Source: Kibdelosporangium persicum (GTDB lineage Bacteria > Actinomycetota > Actinomycetes > Mycobacteriales > Pseudonocardiaceae). From it: DNA of 64,000 bases. The DNA lies in NCBI RefSeq assembly GCF_013280595.1, contig NZ_JAAATY010000003.1, positions 248,001 through 312,000 on the forward strand. Direction: 5' to 3'. The notes beneath the pieces are model-generated. The model ran no database searches and was not told the origin of the DNA. It was given only the letters and a program-made list of their open reading frames with translations. This document shows positions 34,397 through 41,721 of the stretch, piece after piece (the first letter of the stretch is position 1; every line of letters begins with the position of its first letter). Made by a program: the position numbers and the translations under genes.

Positions 34397-35020
34397 TCAG
34401 GTCCACAAGTGCCCAACGTCAACAGGTAAGCCTGTTCCGGCTGGCAAGTACGCCAGTAACCACGTAGCGGCAAGCAAACCTGGACCGTGTGGAACGCGGT
34501 CTCCATAGCGGCCAAGGGAAACAGCCCGCAAAGCGAGCGTGAAAAAGGCGGCCAGAGCCAGGCCGATCGACAAGGCGAACCAGCCAACCGCGCCGAGGAT
34601 CGCCCCTAGGCTGCCGGAGAGTTTGACGTCCCCACCGCCAAGCGCATCTGGCGCCAAGCGGTGGGCAGTCGCGTGTAGACACAAGAACAGCACGGCGCCC
34701 ACGAGCGCGCGCTCCAGACTGCCCGCGAATGCCAGTAGCACACCGAATACGGGGTAAGCCGAGATCGTCAAGGCGTCGGGAAGCCGACCGTGTAGCAGGT
34801 CTGTCGTTGTGAGCAGAACCGCGAACCAAGCGAGCGTCAAGATCACTGGCAACCACGTGATCGGTACATTGGCCAGCCCTGCCATCGTCCACAGGACGGC
34901 ACAAGCGGCCTCACACCAGCCTGGCCTCACCGTCGCACCGCGCCGTAGTCGACGCAGCAGCCACCGACCGAGCGCTCCTGACAGGAGACCGCCGGCTGCG
35001 AGGGAGGCGATGAAGACCAC
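34397..35020 (-). CDS. Prepilin peptidase (A24 aspartate protease)
   Basis: 207-residue polytopic membrane protein with about six helices. The two catalytic aspartates are in LLTTTDLLHGRLPDAL and in the GGGDVKLSGSLGAILG signature (G-x-GD-x-K). The N-terminal methylase domain of larger prepilin peptidases is absent, as usual in actinobacteria. It lies between the DUF222 gene and a methyltransferase, not among pilin genes; a similar gene beside aroE/aroC is common in this phylum. Confidence 0.88.
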   Translation of the reverse strand: MVFIASLAAGGLLSGALGRWLLRRLRRGATVRPGWCEAACAVLWTMAGLANVPITWLPVILTLAWFAVLLTTTDLLHGRLPDALTISAYPVFGVLLAFAGSLERALVGAVLFLCLHATAHRLAPDALGGGDVKLSGSLGAILGAVGWFALSIGLALAAFFTLALRAVSLGRYGDRVPHGPGLLAATWLLAYLPAGTGLPVDVGHLWT

Positions 35021-35070
35021 GCCACCAGACTGCCCATAGAGGACCGTCGAACGCCACAGTTTGGCGCATC

Positions 35071-35103
35071 GAAACCGTACGAACGGACCGTTCGTACGGT
35101 TTC
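35071..35103. terminator. Perfect 16+1+16 palindrome at the methyltransferase stop codon
   Basis: GAAACCGTACGAACGG and its exact complement flank one A. It begins inside the TGA of the methyltransferase (minus strand), so it would end that transcript. It is equally placed in front of the prepilin peptidase start at 35020, and ACCGTTCGTACGGT resembles TetR-type operators, so a dual role is possible. Confidence 0.55.
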
Positions 35104-35683
35104 AGTCGGGCTTCACCCAGGTGAGCGAGTATCGCGAGAGGATGTGACGGCGGTATCGAACCCCTGGTAGCAGCGTTGAGGCCAGACGTCGCATACTGGA
35201 GTACGTCTCCGGGGGAGGCCAGCATGTCGGTGAAGGATGCTCCCAATAGCCTTTCGTACGACGATGCATGCGCGCCGCCACAGCTCCAGCTAGTTCATAC
35301 GGCACATCACGCATCGTCGGCCTGGCCAGGCCGACGATCACCATCGTCCCGCCGGGCCTCAGCAACGAGTCGAACCGAGCGAGCGCCGCGGCCGCGTCCA
35401 CATGGTGCAGAGCTGCTACTGAGGCGATGAAGTCGAAGGACATCTGGAAGTCGTAGGTGAGCGCATCAGCTACGACGTACGAAATACCGTCGTCGTGCTT
35501 CTTGGCCAAGTCGATGCTCGCCTGGTCGAGGTCCACACCGACGACGTTCGGCACCTTTTCCCGGAGCGCTCGAGCGAGCATGCCTTCACCGCACCCCACA
35601 TCCAATGCGTTTCGTGCGTCCGGCGGCACTGCGGAAAGCACCATCGAGTGGTAGTGGATGTTGTGGTTCCAGCGTTGCGCCAT
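35102..35683 (-). CDS. Class I SAM-dependent methyltransferase
   Basis: 193 residues. The SAM-binding glycine motif is ALDVGCGEGMLARAL, the acidic motif II VVGVDLDQASI, then VADALTYDF and ASVAALHHVDA. The C-terminal half (GYWEHPSPTCWPPPETY; RYRRHILSRYSLTWVKP) is typical of small-molecule methyltransferases annotated only by fold. The ATG at 35683 is used because the conserved part begins there. It lies 2 bp past the EIIA stop but has no evident link to the PTS. Confidence 0.88.
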   Translation of the reverse strand: MAQRWNHNIHYHSMVLSAVPPDARNALDVGCGEGMLARALREKVPNVVGVDLDQASIDLAKKHDDGISYVVADALTYDFQMSFDFIASVAALHHVDAAAALARFDSLLRPGGTMVIVGLARPTMRDVPYELAGAVAARMHRRTKGYWEHPSPTCWPPPETYSSMRRLASTLLPGVRYRRHILSRYSLTWVKPD

Positions 35684-35685
35684 GA

Positions 35686-36141
35686 TCAAGGATGCCAGAC
35701 GAACAACGTCTGTCCAGCCTTGACATCGCCGTCCGGCCTGACGTCCGCCAGCTCGCTGCTCTGTGCGTCCAGCGCGATGACCGGGCAGACCGACGAGTAC
35801 CCAATGGCTTCCACAGAGCCTGGATCCCATCCGATGATCCGCTGCCCCGCGCGTACCGTTTCGCCTTTCACCACGTGCAGTGTGAAACTTTCACCCTTCA
35901 TCTTCACCGTGTCGATTCCCAAGTGGACCAATACAGCTTGCCCACTCTCTGCCGCCACAACGAACGCGTGTGGGTGCAGGGTCACGACGGTCCCGTCGAT
36001 AGGAGAAAGAACGTCAGCGGCCACAGCAGCCGGTTGCACGGCCAGTCCTGGCCCGACCATTGCCTGAGCGAACACGGGGTCCGGCACGGCCGAGAGCGCG
36101 ACGACAGAACCGGTGACCGGGCTGGAAATCCTTAGTGTCAC
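35686..36141 (-). CDS. crr: PTS EIIA component, glucose/GlcNAc type
   Basis: Phosphocarrier between HPr and EIIB. 151 residues of the Crr family. The phosphorylated His73 is in LVHLGIDTVKMKGESF and its partner His58 in HPHAFVV. Streptomycetes use one EIIA(Crr) for GlcNAc uptake. It overlaps EIIB by four bases; both are divergent from EIIC and share its dre operator. Confidence 0.94.
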   Translation of the reverse strand: MTLRISSPVTGSVVALSAVPDPVFAQAMVGPGLAVQPAAVAADVLSPIDGTVVTLHPHAFVVAAESGQAVLVHLGIDTVKMKGESFTLHVVKGETVRAGQRIIGWDPGSVEAIGYSSVCPVIALDAQSSELADVRPDGDVKAGQTLFVWHP

Positions 36142-36374
36142 AGAAGATCCTCGATGTCGCTGGCGATCGTGTCGGCTTCCGGGCCTACGACGATCTGCAC
36201 GGCGCCACCCATCCGTACGACGCCATGCACGCCCAAGGCCCGCAACGCCGGTTCGTCCACCAAGGATTCATCTTCCAGTTCGCAGCGGAGCCGCGTGATG
36301 CACGGCTCGAGTTCGATCACATTGTCGGCTCCGCCAATGGCGGCCAGGATCTTCGCCGCCCGCTCGTCTGCCAT
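36138..36374 (-). CDS. PTS EIIB component, N-acetylglucosamine type (NagF-like)
   Basis: 78-residue stand-alone EIIB. The phosphorylated Cys25 is in VIELEPCITRLRCELED, followed by LGVHGVVRMGGAVQIVVGPEA. The ATG at 36374 has GAGAGG eight bases upstream; longer readings extend into the promoter. Free EIIB plus free EIIC is the layout of the Streptomyces NagF/NagE2 GlcNAc system. Confidence 0.94.
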   Translation of the reverse strand: MADERAAKILAAIGGADNVIELEPCITRLRCELEDESLVDEPALRALGVHGVVRMGGAVQIVVGPEADTIASDIEDLL

Positions 36375-36463
36375 CTGTTGTCCCTCTCCGTTGTGTAGCC
36401 TGCGGACTTTGTACGCGTCACATACCGACCGCGTCACGCATCGACACAAAGTCGTAACGGTCG

Positions 36464-36493
36464 TTGACACGTAACGCCTGGCAGGCGCATAGT
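36464..36493 (+). promoter_or_regulatory. Promoter of the EIIC-HPr genes
   Basis: TTGACA (36464-36469), an 18-bp spacer and CATAGT (36488-36493) point toward EIIC. The dre palindrome begins about 11 bp after the -10, in a position to block early elongation. Confidence 0.5.
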
Positions 36494-36503
36494 CCCGCAC
36501 TTA

Positions 36504-36519
36504 CCTGGTCTAGACCAGG
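36504..36519. promoter_or_regulatory. DasR operator (dre), perfect palindrome between PTS genes
   Basis: CCTGGTCTAGACCAGG is a perfect 16-bp palindrome matching the DasR consensus in all 14 inner positions. It lies in the divergent EIIB/EIIC intergenic region, 48 bp before EIIC, and would control both directions. Confidence 0.88.
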
Positions 36520-36566
36520 GCGGTTGAACGCGTCAGGACACCCGGCCCCGATACGGGAGAATTCCA

Positions 36567-37862
36567 GTGAGCGCACCACAGGTCCAACAGTCCGGCCGTG
36601 GCTTGGCCGGTTTACAACGCTTCGCGCGAAGCCTCATGTTGCCCATCGCGGCCTTGCCGGCCGCGGCCCTGCTGTCCCGTCTCGGCTACATCGACGGCAG
36701 CGGGAAAGGCCAAGGCGAACTGATCGCCGCCATCCCGGGAGCGTTCTTCGACGACGCCGCGAGGGTCATCGGCGCTGGCGGCGGCGCGCTGTTCGACTTC
36801 CTTCCGCTGCTGTTCGCGATCGGTATCGCGATCGGATTCGCACGGAAGGCGGACGGCTCGGCGGCGCTCGCGGCGGCAGTCGGCTACCTGGTGTTCCACG
36901 AGGTGCTCGTGGCGACGATCAACGATCCCAGCCTCACCGAGGGCAAGTCCTTCATGAGCGGGCCGTACGGTGTACTCGGCGGCATCATCAGCGGCCTGAT
37001 CACGGCCGTCCTGTGGACTCGTTTCCACCGCATCAAACTTCCGCCTTACCTCGCGTTCTTCGGCGGCAGGCGGTTCGTGCCGATCATCGCCGCGGTGGTC
37101 ATGCTGATCGTCGGCGTCATCCTCGGCCTGGTCTTCCACTGGTTCAACACCGGTCTGACCCACGTCGGCGAAGCGGTCTCGGGATCCACCATCGTCGGGG
37201 CGGGGATCTACGGCGCGCTCAACCGGTTCCTGATCCCGTTCGGCCTGCACCACATCATCAACTCGTTCGTGTGGTTCGTGTTCGGCGAGGCCAACGGCGC
37301 CACCGGTGACCTCAACCGGTTCTTCGCGGGTGACCCGAACGCGGGCGCCTTCATGTCCGGGTTCTTCCCGATCTTCATGTTCGCCTTGCCCGCCGCGGCA
37401 CTGGCGATCTACCACACGGCTCGCCCGGAGAACCGCAAGCTGGTCGGCGGCCTGATGCTGGCCGCGGCTCTGGCGTCGTTCCTGACCGGCGTCACCGAGC
37501 CCTTGGAGTTCGCGTTCATCTTCGTTGCCTGGCCCCTGCTGATCGTGCACGCCGTGCTCACCGGTGTGTCGCTCGCGGTCACCAACGCGTTGGGGGTGCA
37601 CGACGGGTTCGGGTTCTCCGCCGGCGCCATCGACTACGTGTTGAACTGGAACTTGGCCACGAAACCGTGGCTGATCATCCCGATCGGCCTGGTGTTCGCG
37701 GTCATCTATTACGTCGTGTTCCGTTTCGTCATCACCAAGTGGAACCTGCGCACGCCGGGGCGGGAAGCGGAGCCGTTGGATACCGAAACGACGATGGACA
37801 CGCCAACCGAGCGCGTGCGGCCTCAGCATGGCCAGCCACCGTCTCCAGGTCGACGTGCCTGA
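36567..37862 (+). CDS. PTS EIIC permease for N-acetylglucosamine (NagE2-like)
   Basis: Membrane channel that phosphorylates its sugar during import. 431 residues, about ten helices. LMLPIAALPAAALLSRLG, FLPLLFAIGIAIGFARKADG, IPFGLHHIINSFVW and the sugar-binding FLTGVTEPLEFAF are hallmarks of the glucose/GlcNAc EIIC family. GlcNAc is inferred from the dre box and the split EIIB. The last 35 bp overlap ptsH. Confidence 0.94.
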   Translation: MSAPQVQQSGRGLAGLQRFARSLMLPIAALPAAALLSRLGYIDGSGKGQGELIAAIPGAFFDDAARVIGAGGGALFDFLPLLFAIGIAIGFARKADGSAALAAAVGYLVFHEVLVATINDPSLTEGKSFMSGPYGVLGGIISGLITAVLWTRFHRIKLPPYLAFFGGRRFVPIIAAVVMLIVGVILGLVFHWFNTGLTHVGEAVSGSTIVGAGIYGALNRFLIPFGLHHIINSFVWFVFGEANGATGDLNRFFAGDPNAGAFMSGFFPIFMFALPAAALAIYHTARPENRKLVGGLMLAAALASFLTGVTEPLEFAFIFVAWPLLIVHAVLTGVSLAVTNALGVHDGFGFSAGAIDYVLNWNLATKPWLIIPIGLVFAVIYYVVFRFVITKWNLRTPGREAEPLDTETTMDTPTERVRPQHGQPPSPGRRA

Positions 37863-38121
37863 GGTCCGGGTTCGGGTGGCCAGCGCAGTGGGTCTGCACG
37901 CCAGGCCCGCGGCGCTGGTCGCCCGGCTGGCAGCCGAACAGCCGGTCGCGGTGACCATCCGCAAAGATGGTGGTGAACCGGTTCCAGCGGTCAGCCTGCT
38001 CGGTCTGATGACACTTGGCGTGATGCACGGGGACGAGGTCGTCCTTGCCGCGGAAGGCGAGAACGCGCAGTCCAGTTTGGACAAGATTGCCGGGCTGATC
38101 GCGACCGATTTCGACTCGTAG
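37828..38121 (+). CDS. ptsH: Phosphocarrier protein HPr
   Basis: General PTS protein that passes phosphate from EI to EIIA. 97 residues as read from the ATG at 37828; a GTG at 37855 would give 88, closer to the family norm. The active His24 is in ASAVGLHARPAALVARL. VSLLGLMTLGVMHGDEV keeps the regulatory-site serine region. It overlaps EIIC, so it is cotranscribed. EI (ptsI) is not in the window. Confidence 0.93.
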   Translation: MASHRLQVDVPEVRVRVASAVGLHARPAALVARLAAEQPVAVTIRKDGGEPVPAVSLLGLMTLGVMHGDEVVLAAEGENAQSSLDKIAGLIATDFDS

Positions 38122-38196
38122 GTCATGAGGGGCCTGGAGATCACCATCTGGCGGCCTGGCGAGCCAGAGCGCGTCGTGCGGAAGAACGGCGGGTCC

Positions 38197-38227
38197 GGCT
38201 TCCGGGGCGCCGGTGCCGCCGGAAGCC
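38197..38227. terminator. Hairpin between ptsH and the convergent grpB-family gene
   Basis: GGCTTCCGG and CCGGAAGCC pair around a 13-nt GC-rich loop, about 75 bp after the ptsH stop. It can act on both converging transcripts. Confidence 0.5.
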
Positions 38228-38233
38228 CGTGCG

Positions 38234-38842
38234 TCAGTAGACTGGACAGGGATAGTCAGGGGCGCCCGCGCGTGCCTTGATTTCCTCGATTACCCCGGTT
38301 TTGGCGTCGGCGTAGTTCTGGACGTACTTCCAGTCGCGTTTGGCGAGTTCCTGTTTGGTGGTTTGGTACAGCAGGCGGTCGTCGTCGTGCGTTCGTAGCC
38401 AGTCGCGAAAGACGGTGTACGTGTCGAGTTCGACGCAACCGGCCGTGTACGTGTGCAGGTTGACGTTCCGGGTGTGGCCGCGTTCGAGGCGCGTGTAGAA
38501 GCAGCGGTGCTCGTGGAACTCCGGTTCACGGATCTGCAGGTCGTAGCCTGCCGCGACGAGCGCGGGAACATACGTGTCGTCCTGGGATGAATCAGGCACG
38601 GCGAGGGCGATGTCGATGATGGGTTTCGCCGCCAAGCCAGGAACCGAGGTCGAGCCGACGTGCTCGATCCGCAGGGCGACGTCGCCCAGTGCTGCCCGTA
38701 TTTTGTCCGCTTCCTCGGCGAACCATGCAGGCCACAGAGGGTTGTAGTCGGCGACGACCACCTTCACCGAGTAGGGAGCGGGGGCGTCGCCGACTATCGC
38801 GGCCAGATGTTGCTCGTCCTGGGTCGTGTTGTCCTGAGACAC
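38234..38842 (-). CDS. GrpB/UPF0157 nucleotidyltransferase-family protein
   Basis: 202 residues. VVVADYNPLWPAWFAEEADKIRAAL, the nucleotidyltransferase core RIEHVGSTSVPGLAAKPIIDIALAV and NLHTYTAGCVELDTYTVFRDWLR define the GrpB family, which also occurs fused to dephospho-CoA kinase. The GTG at 38842 follows GAGAGG by seven bases. That ribosome site lies in one arm of an 11-bp hairpin. Enzymatic substrate unknown. Confidence 0.88.
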   Translation of the reverse strand: MSQDNTTQDEQHLAAIVGDAPAPYSVKVVVADYNPLWPAWFAEEADKIRAALGDVALRIEHVGSTSVPGLAAKPIIDIALAVPDSSQDDTYVPALVAAGYDLQIREPEFHEHRCFYTRLERGHTRNVNLHTYTAGCVELDTYTVFRDWLRTHDDDRLLYQTTKQELAKRDWKYVQNYADAKTGVIEEIKARAGAPDYPCPVY

Positions 38843-38849
38843 AGGAAAT

Positions 38850-38885
38850 CCTCTCGATAGACAAGTATTCCAGGCTATCGAGAGG
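38850..38885. promoter_or_regulatory. 11-bp inverted repeat masking the grpB-family ribosome site
   Basis: CCTCTCGATAG and CTATCGAGAGG pair perfectly around a 14-nt A/T-richer loop. In the minus-strand transcript the 3' arm contains the GAGAGG ribosome site. It can be an RNA switch that hides the site or a protein operator (inner half-site TATCGA). Confidence 0.45.
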
Positions 38886-38899
38886 TGCAACCGAATATT

Positions 38900-39058
38900 T
38901 CAGCGCCCGAGTTTGCGCCGAGTAGTGGTCCGTTGTGCCGCTGCGGCCACAGTCCCTACGGCCGCCACCGCACCGAACAACGCCAGAAAACCGGCAAAGA
39001 ACACGGCCATGATGACAAGCACCACGGCCAGCATGCCCATGGTCAACGCTGTACCCAC
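38900..39058 (-). CDS. Small membrane protein, function unknown
   Basis: 52 residues: one long hydrophobic stretch (MLAVVLVIMAVFFAGFLALFGAVAAVG), probably one or two helices, then a basic tail (QRTTTRRKLGR). The GTG at 39058 has GGAGGG six bases upstream; the open frame extends nine codons further without support. It precedes the GrpB-family gene in the same direction. I do not recognise the family. Confidence 0.6.
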   Translation of the reverse strand: MGTALTMGMLAVVLVIMAVFFAGFLALFGAVAAVGTVAAAAQRTTTRRKLGR

Positions 39059-39129
39059 GCACACCCTCCGTTCAGTGATACCCACCGCATCGTGAGCATC
39101 ACCGTCTTGTGTATCACGGGTCAGCCGCG

Positions 39130-39990
39130 TCAGGCCAGCGGCAACGGCACTGTTCCGCCTGTCGCTTCAAACAGCGCGTTCCGCATGACCTCGCGGGGCG
39201 CCGGTCGGCCGGTGAACTGCTCGACCTGGCCGAACGCCTGGTGCAGCAGCATGTCGAGGCCCGTGCCGATCCGGCCGCCACGGGCCTGGACAGCGGCGGC
39301 GAGCGGGGTGGGCCACGGATGGTAGATCACGTCGACAACGCATGGCGCGGCGGCCAGTTCGGCCACATGAGCGTCAGCGACACCGGCGGGCACAGTGCTC
39401 ACCACGACGTCGGACGATGCGACGAGATCCCGGAAATCGGCGTCGGACCAGCGAATCACGTCGAGTTTCACGCCAAGTCGTTCCGCGCAGCGCGAAGCGT
39501 CGGTCGCTCGGGCTGGATCCCTGACGACCAACGCGAAAGAGTCGACGTCCACACTGGCCAGAGCGACCATCGTGGCCAACGCCGTTCCGCCTGCGCCGAG
39601 CAGAAGAGCGTGCGCACCAGGCTTCTTCTGGTAACCCCCCGCGTACAGGAGGGCACCGACAACGCCATCGACGTCCGTGCAGTCCACGCGCCAGCCACCA
39701 TCAGGCAACGGCACAAGCGTGTTGCCGGCGCCAACAAGGGACGCGCGCTCGGTGACCTCGGAGGCCACCGCCAAAGCCGCGTGCTTGCCAGGCATGGTCA
39801 CGGACAAACCCGCCCATTCCGGTCCAAGTTCGGCAACCAGCTCAGGTAACCCGGCGGCGTCGCACGAAATCCGTGAATACGTCCATCCGGTCAGGCCCAA
39901 AGCCGCATACGCCGCCGAATGCAGAACAGGCGACAGCGAGTGCTCGACCGGTTTCCCGACGACCGCCGCACGGCGATCAGTAAGCGCCAC
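39130..39990 (-). CDS. aroE: Shikimate dehydrogenase
   Basis: NADPH-dependent reduction of dehydroshikimate. 286 residues. The shikimate site is VVGKPVEHSLSPVLHSAAYAALGL and SVTMPGKHAAL (catalytic Lys). VGAGNTLV is conserved and the nucleotide fold starts ALLLGAGGTALA. The C-terminal DMLLHQAFGQVEQFTG is typical. The GTG at 39990 overlaps the mltG end by 14 bp, as in the common alaS-ruvX-mltG-aroE order. Confidence 0.94.
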   Translation of the reverse strand: MALTDRRAAVVGKPVEHSLSPVLHSAAYAALGLTGWTYSRISCDAAGLPELVAELGPEWAGLSVTMPGKHAALAVASEVTERASLVGAGNTLVPLPDGGWRVDCTDVDGVVGALLYAGGYQKKPGAHALLLGAGGTALATMVALASVDVDSFALVVRDPARATDASRCAERLGVKLDVIRWSDADFRDLVASSDVVVSTVPAGVADAHVAELAAAPCVVDVIYHPWPTPLAAAVQARGGRIGTGLDMLLHQAFGQVEQFTGRPAPREVMRNALFEATGGTVPLPLA

Positions 39991-41197
39991 GAGCCCTTGC
40001 TTCCCTGATGTTCTGGTCGTGCTGCGCCTGGGTCTCCGCAAAGCACGACGTCCCGTCCTTCTGGCACTTCACGAAGAACACCCACGGCCCGTCCGCCGGC
40101 TTGGTCGCCGCCTGCAGTGCCGCCTTGCTGGTGGCCGCGATCGGCGTCGGTGTGAGGCCGAAGTTGAGGTACGTGTTGTACGGGCCAGGCTGGGCACGCG
40201 CCGAAGCCTCGGTGGTGATGGTCGGCTTGTCGGAGACGTAGTTGATCGTCGAGTCGAATCCGAGGCGGATGTTGTCGGCCAGCCGCCGGTAGAGCACCCG
40301 GGAAATCTTGTCGAAGTCCTTCTCGATGCCTTCGCGCTCGATCAACGACCCCATGATCAGCACCTGGTACGGCGAGTACCCGGTCTTCTCCGCCAGCTTG
40401 GGCATACCCCAGCCGTCGAGGGTGGTCGCCGAGTCCTTGACGACCTTGGTCAACAGGTCCTGGGCGCTCAGGCCCGGCTGGACGTCGTAGACGCCCGGCG
40501 TGATCAGGCCTTCCAGCCGCCGCTTCGGTTCGGCCTGCATCGCGAACGGAACCGCCCACGCGGGCGCGCCGAGCTGGGCGAGGTCGGTCGACTCGGCGAC
40601 CTTGCGCAGTTCTTCGGCTGTCGGGCCGGTCTTCTTGCCGTTGATCGTGGCTGTGCCGGCGTTGGACACCAGGGTGAAGATGCCCGGGGTGACCTTGCCG
40701 TCAGGCTGGGTGATGTCGTTGAGTTGTGTGCCCGCACGGATCTGTAACTGGCCGACCCGTGCGTCCTTGGCGATGATCCGGTCGACCGCGGCCTTGCCGG
40801 ACATCTTGGTCTTCATCAGGTAGAAGCCCGGTTGGATGGCCTTGACCTTCGTCTGGCCGTCGCTCGCCGACGTGAAGGCGCGGGAGCTGGCCACGACGTC
40901 CTTCTCCTTGAGCGCCGCGCCGATGTCGGCCGTGCCCTGCCCGGCCTTCACTTCGACTACGACGTCGGTCTCGCCTGATCCGGCGTAGTCGTCGAACCCG
41001 CCGATGCCCAGGATCTGGGTGACGCCATACCAGGCGCCGCCGCCGATGATCGCGACCACGACCACGGCGACAACCCAGAACGTCGGACTACGGCGTTTCT
41101 TGCGGCGCGGTTTCCGCGGCTCGTCGTCGTAGTCGTCGTAGTCGTCGTGTTGGTCGCGGCTCCGCGAGTTGTCGAACAGTCCGAGTCCGTCGGTCAC
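39977..41197 (-). CDS. mltG: Endolytic murein transglycosylase
   Basis: Cuts nascent glycan strands. 406 residues. An acidic cytoplasmic tail with DDYDDYDDE, a basic patch (RKPRRKKRR) and one membrane helix ([18 protein letters not shown], about 41-58) are followed by the YceG fold. The catalytic Glu287 is in [10 protein letters not shown], with [20 protein letters not shown] downstream. The GTG at 41197 overlaps ruvX (GTGA). The DDY repeat corresponds to a short trinucleotide-type repeat at 41122-41150. Confidence 0.95.
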   Translation of the reverse strand: MTDGLGLFDNSRSRDQHDDYDDYDDEPRKPRRKKRRSPTFWVVAVVVVAIIGGGAWYGVTQILGIGGFDDYAGSGETDVVVEVKAGQGTADIGAALKEKDVVASSRAFTSASDGQTKVKAIQPGFYLMKTKMSGKAAVDRIIAKDARVGQLQIRAGTQLNDITQPDGKVTPGIFTLVSNAGTATINGKKTGPTAEELRKVAESTDLAQLGAPAWAVPFAMQAEPKRRLEGLITPGVYDVQPGLSAQDLLTKVVKDSATTLDGWGMPKLAEKTGYSPYQVLIMGSLIEREGIEKDFDKISRVLYRRLADNIRLGFDSTINYVSDKPTITTEASARAQPGPYNTYLNFGLTPTPIAATSKAALQAATKPADGPWVFFVKCQKDGTSCFAETQAQHDQNIREARARGAY

Positions 41198-41721
41198 TCC
41201 GCACCCTCCGGTGAACTCTCCCCGACCCGTTCGTTTGTCCTGCGCACAGCGGCCGCGCGCGTGTCCAGCCAAGCCTGCAAAATCTCGACGGCGGCGGCCT
41301 GGTCGACCACGGCCCGCTGTTTCTTGCCGCGTACGCCGCGCTGGGACAGCATCCGGGACGCCGTCACCGTGGTCAGCCGCTCGTCTCCGAGCCGGACGGG
41401 CACGTTCCCGACCCGCTCGGCTAACGCTGTGGCGTAGGCGACCGCGCCGATCGCCGCCGGGCCGTGCCGGCCTGCCAAGGTCTTGGGCAAACCGACCACC
41501 ACCTCGACCACATCGTGTTCCGCGACGAGCTCCGCGATCTGGTCCAGATCGGCTCCGGATTTCTCGTCACGTGACAGAGTAACGAGGGGAGTCGCGAGCA
41601 TCGGCGCTGGATCGCTCAGCGCGACGCCGACCCTCACCGAGCCGACGTCCACGCCAAGCCTCCGACCAGGCCCGGGATCGTGGTCAGCCGGGCGATCCGC
41701 GGTCGGGCTGTCATGCGTCAC
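41194..41721 (-). CDS. ruvX: Holliday junction resolvase-like protein RuvX/YqgF
   Basis: 175 residues of the RNase H-like YqgF family, implicated in rRNA 5'-end processing and proposed to resolve junctions. [16 protein letters not shown] supplies the first catalytic Asp; [14 protein letters not shown] and [13 protein letters not shown] follow, and [13 protein letters not shown] the last. It overlaps alaS by four bases. Confidence 0.95.
   Translation of the reverse strand: MTHDSPTADRPADHDPGPGRRLGVDVGSVRVGVALSDPAPMLATPLVTLSRDEKSGADLDQIAELVAEHDVVEVVVGLPKTLAGRHGPAAIGAVAYATALAERVGNVPVRLGDERLTTVTASRMLSQRGVRGKKQRAVVDQAAAVEILQAWLDTRAAAVRRTNERVGESSPEGAE

Noticed and set aside
36612-38147. A minus-strand open frame of about 510 codons opposite EIIC and HPr
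   Set aside because: It is Asp/Arg/His-rich nonsense mirroring a hydrophobic membrane protein gene. The plus-strand products are clearly real.
38125-38278. Small plus-strand frame after ptsH (about 50 codons)
   Set aside because: No ribosome site, it overlaps a hairpin and the 3' end of the convergent grpB-family gene, and the sequence has no recognisable feature.
41122-41150. Trinucleotide-type tandem repeat (gtcgtcgta units)
   Set aside because: It encodes the acidic DDYDDYDDE tail of MltG and lies fully in frame, so it is coding repetition rather than an independent repeat element.
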